Of a stretch of DNA of 64,000 nt, positions 34,538 to 42,005 are shown in pieces. A model generated the notes under the pieces. The model had not been told where the DNA came from and made no database searches. It saw nothing but the letters and a program-made list of their open reading frames with translations. The translations under genes and the position numbers were made by a program. Position 1 is the stretch's first letter; every line of letters starts with the position of its first letter. The DNA comes from Bacteroides sp. OM05-12 (GTDB lineage Bacteria > Bacteroidota > Bacteroidia > Bacteroidales > Bacteroidaceae), in the NCBI RefSeq assembly GCF_003438995.1, contig NZ_QSUN01000001.1:248001-312000 (forward strand), written 5' to 3'.

Positions 34538-34585
34538 AGAAAGAGATGAAGAATCTATAAGTTTTTACGGGTTCTTCTTCTCTTT
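34538..34585 (+). terminator. Hairpin after the DUF2723 gene
   Basis: AAAGAGA and TGAAGAA pair with TTCTTCT and TCTCTTT around a short loop; T-rich sequence follows only loosely. Weak terminator candidate. Confidence 0.45.
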
Positions 34586-34634
34586 ATTCATTTAATGATA
34601 TTATTACTAACGATTTAATCCTTTAAATAAAAGC

Positions 34635-35243
34635 GTGTTTATAGAACAACCTCCTCAATTAGTCCGGGCACTATATCCGGGAGCTCTTTGGCGCATGAAT
34701 CCGCATGAGAAGAAAGTCTATTTGACTTTTGATGATGGTCCCATTCCGGAAATAACTCCTTGGGTGCTGGATTTATTGGATAAATACAACATTAAAGCCA
34801 CTTTCTTTCTGGTAGGAGATAATGTACGGAAACATCCTCAAGAGTTTCAAATGTTGCTGGATAGAGGACATCGGGTAGGCAATCATACATTTAATCATAT
34901 TCGTGGTTTTGAATATCATACCCGGAATTATTTGGCAAATACAGATAAAGCGGATACCTTAATTAAATCCGATTTATTTCGTCCGCCACACGGGCACATG
35001 AGAATGAAACAGTATTATGTGCTGAGGAAAAAGTATCGCATTGTCATGTGGGATCTTGTCACACGTGATTACAGTAATAAGCTGAATGGCAAGCAAGTAT
35101 TGGCGAAGGTGAAAAAATATGTGCGTAATGGTTCTATCATCACTTTTCATGATTCTTTAAAAGCCGAAGCCAATATGAAGTATGCATTACCTCGTTCCAT
35201 CGAATGGTTGATAGAGCAAGGATATACTTTTGGAACTTTATAA
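34635..35243 (+). CDS. Polysaccharide deacetylase family protein (NodB domain)
   Basis: 202 residues with a GTG start at 34635. The NodB homology domain covers most of the protein: VYLTFDDGPIPEITPWVL (motif 1, catalytic Asp-Asp), GNHTFNHIRGF (motif 2, metal-binding His pair), LFRPPHGH (motif 3), WDLVTRDY (motif 4) and SIITFHDSLK (motif 5). It would remove N-acetyl groups from an aminosugar polymer such as peptidoglycan or a surface glycan. No signal peptide or membrane helix is evident, which is unusual for an enzyme acting on the envelope. queG starts 3 bases after its stop. Confidence 0.9.
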   Translation: MFIEQPPQLVRALYPGALWRMNPHEKKVYLTFDDGPIPEITPWVLDLLDKYNIKATFFLVGDNVRKHPQEFQMLLDRGHRVGNHTFNHIRGFEYHTRNYLANTDKADTLIKSDLFRPPHGHMRMKQYYVLRKKYRIVMWDLVTRDYSNKLNGKQVLAKVKKYVRNGSIITFHDSLKAEANMKYALPRSIEWLIEQGYTFGTL

Positions 35244-35246
35244 AAT

Positions 35247-36176
35247 ATGAACGATAAACTATCCATATCCCAAGCTATAAAAGCCGAAGCCCTGCGCCTC
35301 GGCTTTTATGTATGCGGCATTACGTCTGCACATCCTGTGGGAAAGCGGGAAAGCGGTATGTTGAGACAATGGCTGGATAAAGAGTATCATGCCGGATTGA
35401 AATATATGGAAGGGCATATAGAAAAACGTTGTGATCCTTGTTTATTAGTAGAAGATGCGAAGAGTATTATTTGTGTGGCTTTGAATTATTATCCTGCAAA
35501 AAAGTTAAGTAAAGACCAATTGCAATTTGCATATTATGCGTATGGTAAGGATTATCATGAAGTAATGAAATGCAAATTGAAGAGCCTCTATGATTATATA
35601 AATAATGAGCTATTGCCTATCAATGGTCGGGTCTTTTGTGATACGGCACCTGTTTTAGAACGTTACTGGGCACAGCAGGCTGGGCTCGGTTGGATAGGAA
35701 AACATACGCAACTGATTATTCCGGAAGCCGGTTCATATTTCTTTTTAGGGGAATTAGTGGTAGATGCTGAACTTACTTATGATACACCTGTAGTTGCACG
35801 TTGCGGTTCTTGTACACAATGTTTGAATGCTTGTCCGGCACAAGCCTTGCGCGATCCTTATGTACTCGACTGTAATCGTTGTCTTTCTTATCTCACAATA
35901 GAGAATAAAGGAGAAATAAATGCCGAGAGACGGAAAGCGTTAGGAAATCGTATTTATGGTTGTGATGAATGTCAGAAAGCTTGTCCCTGGAATCGTTTTG
36001 CCCAACCTTGTGATAATCCGGAGTTACAGCCTTCTGAGGAATTCATGGATATGCGTCCGGAAGATTGGAAAAATCTGAGTGTAGAGGAGTACCAAAAGCT
36101 GTTTAAAGGTTCTGCTGTGAAACGCGCCAAATATGATGGGTTAATAAGGAATATAAAAGCGGTTGATAATAAATAA
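35247..36176 (+). CDS. queG: Epoxyqueuosine reductase
   Basis: Cobalamin-dependent enzyme that reduces epoxyqueuosine to queuosine in tRNA, the last step of the pathway to which QueA (1253-2305) contributes. The 309-residue protein has the N-terminal domain with APVLERYWAQQAGLGWIGKHTQLI near residue 133, then two 4Fe-4S motifs: CGSCTQCLNACP near 190 and CDECQKACPWNRFA near 240. It lacks the C-terminal HEAT-like extension of longer homologues. Three-base spacing to the deacetylase gene suggests cotranscription. Confidence 0.95.
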   Translation: MNDKLSISQAIKAEALRLGFYVCGITSAHPVGKRESGMLRQWLDKEYHAGLKYMEGHIEKRCDPCLLVEDAKSIICVALNYYPAKKLSKDQLQFAYYAYGKDYHEVMKCKLKSLYDYINNELLPINGRVFCDTAPVLERYWAQQAGLGWIGKHTQLIIPEAGSYFFLGELVVDAELTYDTPVVARCGSCTQCLNACPAQALRDPYVLDCNRCLSYLTIENKGEINAERRKALGNRIYGCDECQKACPWNRFAQPCDNPELQPSEEFMDMRPEDWKNLSVEEYQKLFKGSAVKRAKYDGLIRNIKAVDNK

Positions 36177-36179
36177 CAA

Positions 36180-36202
36180 AGCCGGAACTCATTTGCCCGG
36201 CT
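36180..36202. terminator. Hairpin between convergent queG and DUF4861 genes
   Basis: AGCCGG (36180-36185) and CCGGCT (36197-36202) form a short GC-rich stem. The minus-strand side is followed by TTTGTTATTT, so it fits a terminator for the minus-strand gene better than for queG. Confidence 0.55.
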
Positions 36203-36232
36203 CTGTCTCATTATATTAATTAAGGAAAAGGA

Positions 36233-37471
36233 TTACTTGATAGTTACGGTCAAAGGATTGCGTACCTTTTGAGCATATTCATCAAGATATTGTGTCCATG
36301 CCTCCATACTGTCGAAACCGTATTTGCTCCAGCCTGCTCCCCAATAATAAACATATTCTGCTCCCGGTTCATAGTCGCTGATAGCCAATACATGACCGTC
36401 TGCACCTCTTTCTTTAGCTTCTTCTTTAGAAAACATAACCGGTTTGGCTTCTTTTACTGTTGCCGGGAATACAGCACCTACGTAAATAGTACCGTTATCA
36501 TTGTTTACATTATCTGTCGGATCTGCATAGCCGATATAGCCTTTTTCTGCATTAGCCACATTTTTCCCGCCATCAGGTTCATGTAATACGATTCCGGTAG
36601 CCAAAGGCAATACTTCATTCGTATTTGTGTAAGTAATGACGGTCTTGTTCAACTGAGAGCCTTCGTCTAAAGAAATAACGCGGGTTTCAATTACATTGGC
36701 ATCATTCTTGACGGTTAAAGGATTATAAGTCAGTTTTACAGTAAAACGTAGCGGACCATTGTCCAATATTTCTTGGGTATTATAGCAATATGGATAGATA
36801 ATTTCATTATCCACATAAAATGCAGAAGTACCTCCGCCCAAAGTAGGACCTACTTTATAGCAATCCAAACCATTACCATGATCCACATGATAAGAAACAG
36901 ACTGATAAAGGGCTTTGGCTTCATCTTCTTTACCGATTTGTTTCAGAGAATCGATTTGGGCTTTTGTAACCGGATTGAGTTCACTTTCATAGCGTGCTTC
37001 TACTACCGGTTCATCTACACATTTAACCCATACGTCATAACCGAAGGCACGTTCACCCGTTGCTTGTAGAGCCGGACCATAAGTACGGAAAGCAATACGG
37101 TCGTTTTCCCAAGCTACGTCATCTACACGTTCCGGATACATTTTGCCACAAGCCTTTACACTGACTACTTCAGGGACACCCGGTTTGATAGAGTAAGTAG
37201 CTTGTCCGTTCGCTTTTACAGATGCGGGGAAAATAAGTTTTCCGTCATAAGTTGTTTGATAAGGTACCTGTTGATTGTTCTCATCTACAACAATTACTTC
37301 GGCAGTATCTGTCAGTTGAAGTTTGGCTGAAACTTCCTCCATGGAAACTTCTACGATTTCATTGTTTCTATCAAGAGCTGTACTGTTTGATACCGTAACA
37401 TTAACCGTTCTCTCGTTTGTACAAGATACAATAGCGAGTGCAGCCAAGAATAAATAAATTGCTTTTTTCAT
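36233..37471 (-). CDS. DUF4861 lipoprotein
   Basis: A 412-residue exported lipoprotein (LAIVSC lipobox near residue 17) of the DUF4861 family, recognised by its beta-sandwich-like sequence with DDVAWENDRIAFRTYGPAL near residue 115, GERAFGYDVWVKC near 137, DHGNGLDCYKVGPTLGGG near 200 and the C-terminal YYWGAGWSKYG. DUF4861 proteins occur next to uronate and pectin utilisation genes, matching the kduD and kduI genes just upstream. A role on unsaturated oligouronides in the periplasm is inference from context. A hairpin in the 75-base gap from kduD may reduce read-through. Confidence 0.82.
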   Translation of the reverse strand: MKKAIYLFLAALAIVSCTNERTVNVTVSNSTALDRNNEIVEVSMEEVSAKLQLTDTAEVIVVDENNQQVPYQTTYDGKLIFPASVKANGQATYSIKPGVPEVVSVKACGKMYPERVDDVAWENDRIAFRTYGPALQATGERAFGYDVWVKCVDEPVVEARYESELNPVTKAQIDSLKQIGKEDEAKALYQSVSYHVDHGNGLDCYKVGPTLGGGTSAFYVDNEIIYPYCYNTQEILDNGPLRFTVKLTYNPLTVKNDANVIETRVISLDEGSQLNKTVITYTNTNEVLPLATGIVLHEPDGGKNVANAEKGYIGYADPTDNVNNDNGTIYVGAVFPATVKEAKPVMFSKEEAKERGADGHVLAISDYEPGAEYVYYWGAGWSKYGFDSMEAWTQYLDEYAQKVRNPLTVTIK

Positions 37472-37490
37472 TTGCTTGCGTATTAAATTG

Positions 37491-37536
37491 AAAAAGGTGC
37501 ATTCCTCCCGATAAAATAGGAAGAATAAGCACCTTT
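37491..37536 (-). terminator. Hairpin between kduD and the DUF4861 gene
   Basis: On the minus strand AAAGGTGC (37529-37536) pairs with GCACCTTT (37493-37500), extended by a TTCTTCC/GGAGGAA inner stem, followed by TTTTTCAATTT. Probably a terminator or attenuator inside the gene cluster. Confidence 0.65.
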
Positions 37537-37546
37537 CGAGTTTTAA

Positions 37547-38341
37547 TTATTTAGGTTGTTTACCAATATAAGCAAGGATACCGCCATCAACATAAAGTAC
37601 ATGACCGTTTACGAAGTTTGAAGCCTCTGATGCTAAGAAAACAGCAGGTCCCATCAAATCTTCCGGAGTACCCCAACGTGCAGCCGGAGTTTTAGCAACG
37701 ATGAATGCATCAAACGGATGACGAGAACCGTCAGCTTGAGGTTCTCTCAACGGAGCAGTTTGAGGAGTTGCGATGTATCCCGGGCCAATACCATTGCATT
37801 GGATGTTGTATTCACCATATTCAGAAGCAATATTACGAGTTAACATTTTCAATCCGCCTTTAGCAGCAGCGTAAGCAGATACTGTTTCGCGGCCAAGTTC
37901 GCTCATCATAGAACAGATGTTGATAATCTTACCGTGACCTTTTTTCATCATGCTTGGTATAACGGCTTTAGAAACAATGAACGGACCGTTAAGGTCGATA
38001 TCGATAACCTGACGGAATTCCGCAGCACTCATTTCATGCATAGGAATACGTTTGATGATACCTGCATTGTTTACCAATATATCGATTACACCAACTTCCT
38101 TTTCGATTTGTGCAACCATTGCATTTACTTGTTCCTCGTTTGTTACATCACAAACATAACCATGAGCTTTGATGCCTTTTTCTGCATAAGCAGCAAGACC
38201 TTTGTCGACTAATTCCGGTTTGATGTCGTTGAATACGATTGTTGCGCCAGCTTCAGAATAAGCTGTAGCGATAGCCATACCGATACCGTAAGAAGCTCCT
38301 GTAATTAGAGCAACCTTACCTTTTAATGAAAAATCTATCAT
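37547..38341 (-). CDS. kduD: 2-dehydro-3-deoxy-D-gluconate 5-dehydrogenase
   Basis: Short-chain dehydrogenase that reduces 2,5-diketo-3-deoxygluconate to 2-keto-3-deoxygluconate, the step after KduI in breakdown of unsaturated uronates from pectin and similar polymers. 264 residues, with the cofactor motif TGASYGIG at 14-21, NNAGI near 91-95, and the catalytic Ser144, Tyr157 and Lys161 in SAYAAAKGG. The sequence also resembles gluconate 5-dehydrogenase, but the direct neighbour kduI fixes the assignment. It starts 30 bases after the kduI stop. Confidence 0.93.
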   Translation of the reverse strand: MIDFSLKGKVALITGASYGIGMAIATAYSEAGATIVFNDIKPELVDKGLAAYAEKGIKAHGYVCDVTNEEQVNAMVAQIEKEVGVIDILVNNAGIIKRIPMHEMSAAEFRQVIDIDLNGPFIVSKAVIPSMMKKGHGKIINICSMMSELGRETVSAYAAAKGGLKMLTRNIASEYGEYNIQCNGIGPGYIATPQTAPLREPQADGSRHPFDAFIVAKTPAARWGTPEDLMGPAVFLASEASNFVNGHVLYVDGGILAYIGKQPK

Positions 38342-38371
38342 CTTTTTTAATTTATAAAGTTATTAGATTGG

Positions 38372-39214
38372 TTATTTCAAATCTGTAATTAATGAGAAAT
38401 CTTGGTCTCCGTAATCAAGATTCTCACCACCCATACCCCAGATGAAAGTATAGTTGTGAGTTGCGGCAGCCGAGTGAATTGACCATTCCGGTGATAATAC
38501 GGCTTGGTCACCTTTCATCCAGATGTGGCGAGTTTCGTCTACCTCTCCCATAAAATGACATACAGCCTGATCTTCCGGTACTTCAAAGTAGAAGTAAGCT
38601 TCCATACGACGGGAATGAACGTGGGCAGGCATTGTGTTCCATACACTTCCCGGTTGTAATTCCGTCATACCCATTTGAAGTTGACAAGTAGGCAATACTT
38701 GGCTAACCAGCATCTTATTGATATTACGGTGGTTAGATCCTTCCAATGATCCCATTTCTGCCACAACGGCATCTTTCTTGGTAACTTTCTTATCCGGATA
38801 GTTACGATGAGCGGTTGTCGAGTTGAAATAGAATTTAGCAGGATTACTGGCATCTTTACTTTCAAAAGTAATTTCTCTGTCACCTGAACCAAGGTAAAGA
38901 GCTTCTTTATAATCTAGTTCGAATACCGCATTTCCGGATTTTACAACACCGGGACCTCCTACATTAAAGATTCCCATTTCACGGCGAGTAAGGAAATAGG
39001 GCGCTTTTAACGGATCAATAGCTTCCAATTTCAAAACTTCGCCAACAGGCATTGCGCCACCCACAATCATACGGTCATACATAGAATACACCATATTCAC
39101 TTCGTTTGCAGCGAAAACCTTTTCAATCAGAAAATCTCTACGGATTCTTTTAGTGTCATAGCTTTTTGCATCTTCCGGATGCGCAGCATAGCGAATTTCA
39201 TAGTTTGTTTTCAT
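38372..39214 (-). CDS. kduI: 5-dehydro-4-deoxy-D-glucuronate isomerase
   Basis: Isomerises 5-keto-4-deoxyuronate released by polysaccharide lyases or unsaturated glucuronyl hydrolases. The 280-residue protein has the full KduI cupin: GGAMPVGEVLKLEA near residue 52, FLTRREMGIFNVGGPG near 74, and the zinc ligands His198, His200 and Glu205 in MPAHVHSRRMEAYFYF with His247 in EWSIHSA. First gene of the kduI-kduD unit with a TATTTTTG box 42 bases upstream. No lyase, hydrolase or SusCD pair is present nearby. Confidence 0.96.
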   Translation of the reverse strand: MKTNYEIRYAAHPEDAKSYDTKRIRRDFLIEKVFAANEVNMVYSMYDRMIVGGAMPVGEVLKLEAIDPLKAPYFLTRREMGIFNVGGPGVVKSGNAVFELDYKEALYLGSGDREITFESKDASNPAKFYFNSTTAHRNYPDKKVTKKDAVVAEMGSLEGSNHRNINKMLVSQVLPTCQLQMGMTELQPGSVWNTMPAHVHSRRMEAYFYFEVPEDQAVCHFMGEVDETRHIWMKGDQAVLSPEWSIHSAAATHNYTFIWGMGGENLDYGDQDFSLITDLK

Positions 39215-39256
39215 ACCTTTTTGTATTTAATTGATTGTTCGTTTACGTACACAATG

Positions 39257-39264
39257 CAAAAATA
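39257..39264 (-). promoter_or_regulatory. Promoter -7 box for kduI-kduD
   Basis: TATTTTTG on the minus strand, exact TAnnTTTG match, about 42 bases upstream of the kduI ATG. It lies back-to-back with the promoter of the MFS gene. Confidence 0.55.
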
Positions 39265-39393
39265 GTAAAAGAAAACTAGATTGCATCCTAAAAATGTTCC
39301 AATTAGATGATAAATTTGTTCAATTTTGTGTTATTATTGATTTATTACCTTTTAACTACGTTATAAAACAATTTTTTGCTATCTAAAATTCTC

Positions 39394-39401
39394 TATCTTT
39401 G
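39394..39401 (+). promoter_or_regulatory. Promoter -7 box for the MFS transporter
   Basis: TATCTTTG, 26 bases upstream of the ATG at 39428. A TTTG at 39375-39378 is 15 bases away, shorter than the usual spacer. Confidence 0.55.
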
Positions 39402-39427
39402 CAGTTTAAATCGCTATTTTAAATCGG

Positions 39428-40606
39428 ATGATGAAATATATTTTAAAAGAAAACGCAGGCTTACCTTCTTCTGTTCTTTGGACGCTTGCCATAATAGCAG
39501 GCATATCGGTTGCCAATCTTTATTATAACCAACCATTGCTGAATGTGATAAGCCGTGATTTGCAGGTATCGGAATTTAAAGCGAATCTTATCCCGATGAT
39601 GACACAAATAGGGTATGCCGCCGGGTTATTATTTATTATACCTCTTGGTGATCTCTATCAACGGAAAAAGATTATTCTAATCAACTTTACCATACTTGTT
39701 TTTTCTCTGTTGACAATTGCCGTAGCTTCCGGGATATATATTGTATTGGCTGCTTCGTTGCTGACGGGGATATGTTCTGTAATACCGCAAATTTTTATTC
39801 CCATTGCAGCTCAATTCTCTACACCCGACATGAAAGGACGCAATGTCGGGATTGTTGTGTCGGGATTGCTGACCGGAATTCTTGCTTCGCGGGTGGTGAG
39901 CGGAGTTGTCGGTGAATATTGGGGATGGCGTTCCATGTACTTCATTGCTGCGGGACTAATGCTGGTTTCCTGTTTGGTGATCATTCGCGTACTACCTGAT
40001 ATCCAGCCTACATTTAAAGGGAAATACAGCCAACTTATGAAATCTTTGTTGCAATTGGTCAGGGATTATCCGATGTTGCGCGTATCCTCAATCAGAGCGG
40101 CATTTGCGTTCGGATCGTTTTTGGCTTTATGGTCTTGTCTGGCATTTAAAATGGAACAAGCACCTTTTTATGCCGGAAGCAATGTTGTCGGTATGCTTGG
40201 ATTGTGCGGTATAGCAGGTGCTATTACCGCTTCTTTCGTTGGGAAGTATGTAAAACGTGTAGGCATACGAAAGTTTAATTTTATAGGGTGTGCACTTATC
40301 TTTATGGCATGGTTACTGTTTTATTTAGCAGAAGATTCATATTGGGGCATCGTTGTAGGTATTGTTATTATTGACATAGGGATGCAATGCATTCAGTTGA
40401 GCAATCAAACTACTATCTTTGAACTTTGTCCGGCCGCTTCCAATCGCATTAATACTATTTTCATGACTACATATTTCGTCGGAGGTTCATTCGGCACGTT
40501 TTTGGCAGGAAGCTTTTGGCACTTGTTTGGTTGGCACGGAGTAGTAGGGGTTGGCATGATCTTGACTGCGTGTTCATTTTTTATAAGCCTGTGTGTGAGA
40601 AAGTGA
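39428..40606 (+). CDS. Major facilitator superfamily transporter
   Basis: 392 residues with 12 predicted membrane helices. The opening ISVANLYYNQPLLNVI, then PMMTQIGYAAGLLFIIPLGDLYQRKK with the cytoplasmic loop motif GDLYQRKK between helices 2 and 3, and the YWGWRSMYFIAAG segment after helix 5 place it in the MFS drug/sugar-efflux type (YnfM/AraJ-like). Substrate unknown; a uronate link through the divergent kdu genes is possible but not supported by sequence. A hairpin with a run of eight T follows about 90 bases after the stop. Confidence 0.9.
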   Translation: MMKYILKENAGLPSSVLWTLAIIAGISVANLYYNQPLLNVISRDLQVSEFKANLIPMMTQIGYAAGLLFIIPLGDLYQRKKIILINFTILVFSLLTIAVASGIYIVLAASLLTGICSVIPQIFIPIAAQFSTPDMKGRNVGIVVSGLLTGILASRVVSGVVGEYWGWRSMYFIAAGLMLVSCLVIIRVLPDIQPTFKGKYSQLMKSLLQLVRDYPMLRVSSIRAAFAFGSFLALWSCLAFKMEQAPFYAGSNVVGMLGLCGIAGAITASFVGKYVKRVGIRKFNFIGCALIFMAWLLFYLAEDSYWGIVVGIVIIDIGMQCIQLSNQTTIFELCPAASNRINTIFMTTYFVGGSFGTFLAGSFWHLFGWHGVVGVGMILTACSFFISLCVRK

Positions 40607-40693
40607 ATAAAGAATGGATGATTTTCGGGTGCAGTAATTTGATAAGTTGGACAGAAATTACATATTTGTATGTATTTTAGTTTTATATACTTA

Positions 40694-40765
40694 TGCCTTC
40701 ACCTTATCACGATTTGTTTTATATATCTGATATATAGCGCAGTATAGTGAAGGTACATTTTTTTA
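40694..40765 (+). terminator. CCTTCAC-type terminator of the MFS gene
   Basis: TGCCTTCAC (40694-40702) pairs with GTGAAGGTA (40748-40756), with one G-T pair, followed by CATTTTTTTT. It forms the outer end of repeat copy C. Confidence 0.7.
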
Positions 40766-40814
40766 AAGTTGAAAATTGAGAGTTGAGAACTTAATCAAGA
40801 GATTTAGAGAACTT

Positions 40815-40905
40815 GGTTCACGGATAACGCTGATTAGGCTGATTATAACGGATTAATAAAAAAGAAATCCGTCTTCATCGGCTCCATCCGTGTCATTCGT
40901 AAACC
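40815..40905. repeat. Decayed palindrome within repeat copy C
   Basis: The left arm GGTTCACGGATAACGCTGATTA is identical to that at 18158-18200, and the centre begins with the same GGCTGATTATAAC in the same plus-strand direction. The right arm has many differences, so the hairpin is weakened. Confidence 0.75.
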
Positions 40906-40929
40906 ATCGGCTTTCTCTACTCTCTACTA

Positions 40930-41217
40930 AAAAAAGTGCCTTCACCGCAACAAGCTACTACTCAACGATTAAGGAGTGAATCGTGATAAGGTGAAGGCAA
41001 GTCAAAGTAAAAGTTGAAACAGCCGAATTAGCAGAATAAACGAGCTAAAACGCCTAAGGGAGCGATGCCTTACGCTCCAGTAGATGTAAGCTATCGCTCC
41101 CTTGAGCGTAGGGCAACGCCCCCTTGTGTGTTAGGCAATGCTCCCTTAGGCAATTTTGAAATGATCTTGATGTTTTTTAAAATCATCAGGTTGATTGAAA
41201 AAAACATCAGGACGTTT
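40930..41217 (-). ncRNA. Candidate ~290-nt structured RNA of repeat copy C
   Basis: Minus-strand unit from just after the TATCTTTG box (41223-41230) to the 10-bp hairpin TGCCTTCACC/GGTGAAGGCA (arms 40990-40999 and 40937-40946) and seven T. The GGGAGCG block in between differs from that of copy B at only about ten positions. Promoter activity and the exact start are inferred. Confidence 0.45.
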
Positions 41218-41251
41218 AGAGACAAAGATACGGTTCTTTGTTCACAAACTC

Positions 41252-41617
41252 CTATCGTTTGCCGACAACCGACCGTATGTTAAAACCACCTGTCTCAAAC
41301 AAATAAATAATAGCAGAGAATATGCAATTAATTACGATTAGCTTCACACAAACATCTTGCACCACAACCGCCAAAGCCGCAAATATAAAGATATTAAAAA
41401 GTTGTATGTAACGCCTCCGGCTAGTAATCAATCTCGGAGCAGTTTTACTTTTATAACTGCAAAAGGCAATAAAAAGAGTTAACCCCACTCCGATCCCCCA
41501 TAGAATACCGCCCCACATATTTTCACCCGACAGGGATCTTACAAAAGCATACAAAGTGATTGCCAAAAAGAAGAATAGGCAGATATAATGCAGGCAGTAG
41601 AAAATCTTCTTATTCAT
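41252..41617 (-). CDS. Small multi-pass membrane protein, C-terminus made of repeat sequence
   Basis: 121 residues with about four membrane helices (8-27, 35-54, 70-88, 90-107) and a basic loop between helices 2 and 3. No family recognised. The last eight residues (from Ile114, reading IRSVVGKR) and the stop codon are encoded by the outer end of repeat copy C, which starts at 41279, so the original C-terminus was probably replaced. It lies 89 bases downstream of the 55-residue membrane protein on the same strand. Confidence 0.65.
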   Translation of the reverse strand: MNKKIFYCLHYICLFFFLAITLYAFVRSLSGENMWGGILWGIGVGLTLFIAFCSYKSKTAPRLITSRRRYIQLFNIFIFAALAVVVQDVCVKLIVINCIFSAIIYLFETGGFNIRSVVGKR

Positions 41618-41706
41618 AATTGCTTCATTATTAATCAGTTTCTATCGACTAAACATTAAAAAAATGTACTAACTTCTATATTTCAATCACTAAAAGATTA
41701 AATATC

Positions 41707-41874
41707 CTATTTCTTTTCTCCTATTTTATAAGCATATACCCAACAGCATGTTGCACTAAATGTGCCAATAAGAAGAAAAAATGAATTTAAATATTCATAA
41801 AGCAAAGCATAAATAACATTGAAAATAAGCAATATTGCAATTCCTATAAAAAAGAATATCGTAGACCTTTTCAT
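41707..41874 (-). CDS. 55-residue membrane protein
   Basis: ATG at 41874, stop at 41707-41709. The translation starts MKRSTIFFFIGIAILLIF and ends AYKIGEKK. It has two hydrophobic helices (about 5-26 and 31-49) with basic residues at both ends, a composition unlikely by chance in this AT-rich DNA. An exact TATCTTTG box lies 28 bases upstream (41902-41909). No family recognised. Confidence 0.6.
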   Translation of the reverse strand: MKRSTIFFFIGIAILLIFNVIYALLYEYLNSFFLLIGTFSATCCWVYAYKIGEKK

Positions 41875-41901
41875 ATAAATATTAATAATCTTGTCGAGCT
41901 A

Positions 41902-41909
41902 CAAAGATA
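41902..41909 (-). promoter_or_regulatory. Promoter -7 box for the small membrane proteins
   Basis: TATCTTTG on the minus strand, exact TAnnTTTG match with a predicted leader of about 20 nt to the ATG at 41874. Confidence 0.55.
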
Positions 41910-41942
41910 AAGTTTTCTCATACAGATTGATAAATAAAATGG

Positions 41943-42000
41943 AAAAAGTTATGTTACATTATGCTACCTGGCCATTTTCACATAACTAACATAACTTTTT
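41943..42000. terminator. Strong bidirectional hairpin after the beta-barrel gene
   Basis: AAAAAGTTATGTTA (41943-41956) and TAACATAACTTTTT (41987-42000) are perfect 14-bp arms; each direction ends in a T-run. It lies 6 bases past the stop of the minus-strand gene at 42006 and insulates it from the small membrane genes. Confidence 0.85.
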
Positions 42001-42005
42001 ACCTA

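Larger units (their letters stand above)
40694..41279 (-). repeat. Full copy of the composite intergenic repeat (copy C, inverted)
   Basis: A 586-bp unit with the same blocks as 17804-18359 in reverse order on the plus strand: hairpin (40694-40765), shared flank CTCTCAATTTTCAACTTTAA (minus strand, about 40763-40782), palindrome (40815-40905), hairpin with T-run on the minus strand (40930-40999), GGGAGCG block (about 41050-41152), AACATC block, TATCTTTG box (41223-41230), conserved 16-mer (41247-41262) and outer arm ending at 41279. The right-hand end runs into the coding frame of the 41252-41617 gene. Confidence 0.88.

Noticed and set aside
17804..41279. Composite transposon bounded by the inverted repeats B and C
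   Set aside because: The 22 kb between them holds ordinary and housekeeping genes (queG, kdu), and no transposase or integrase is present.
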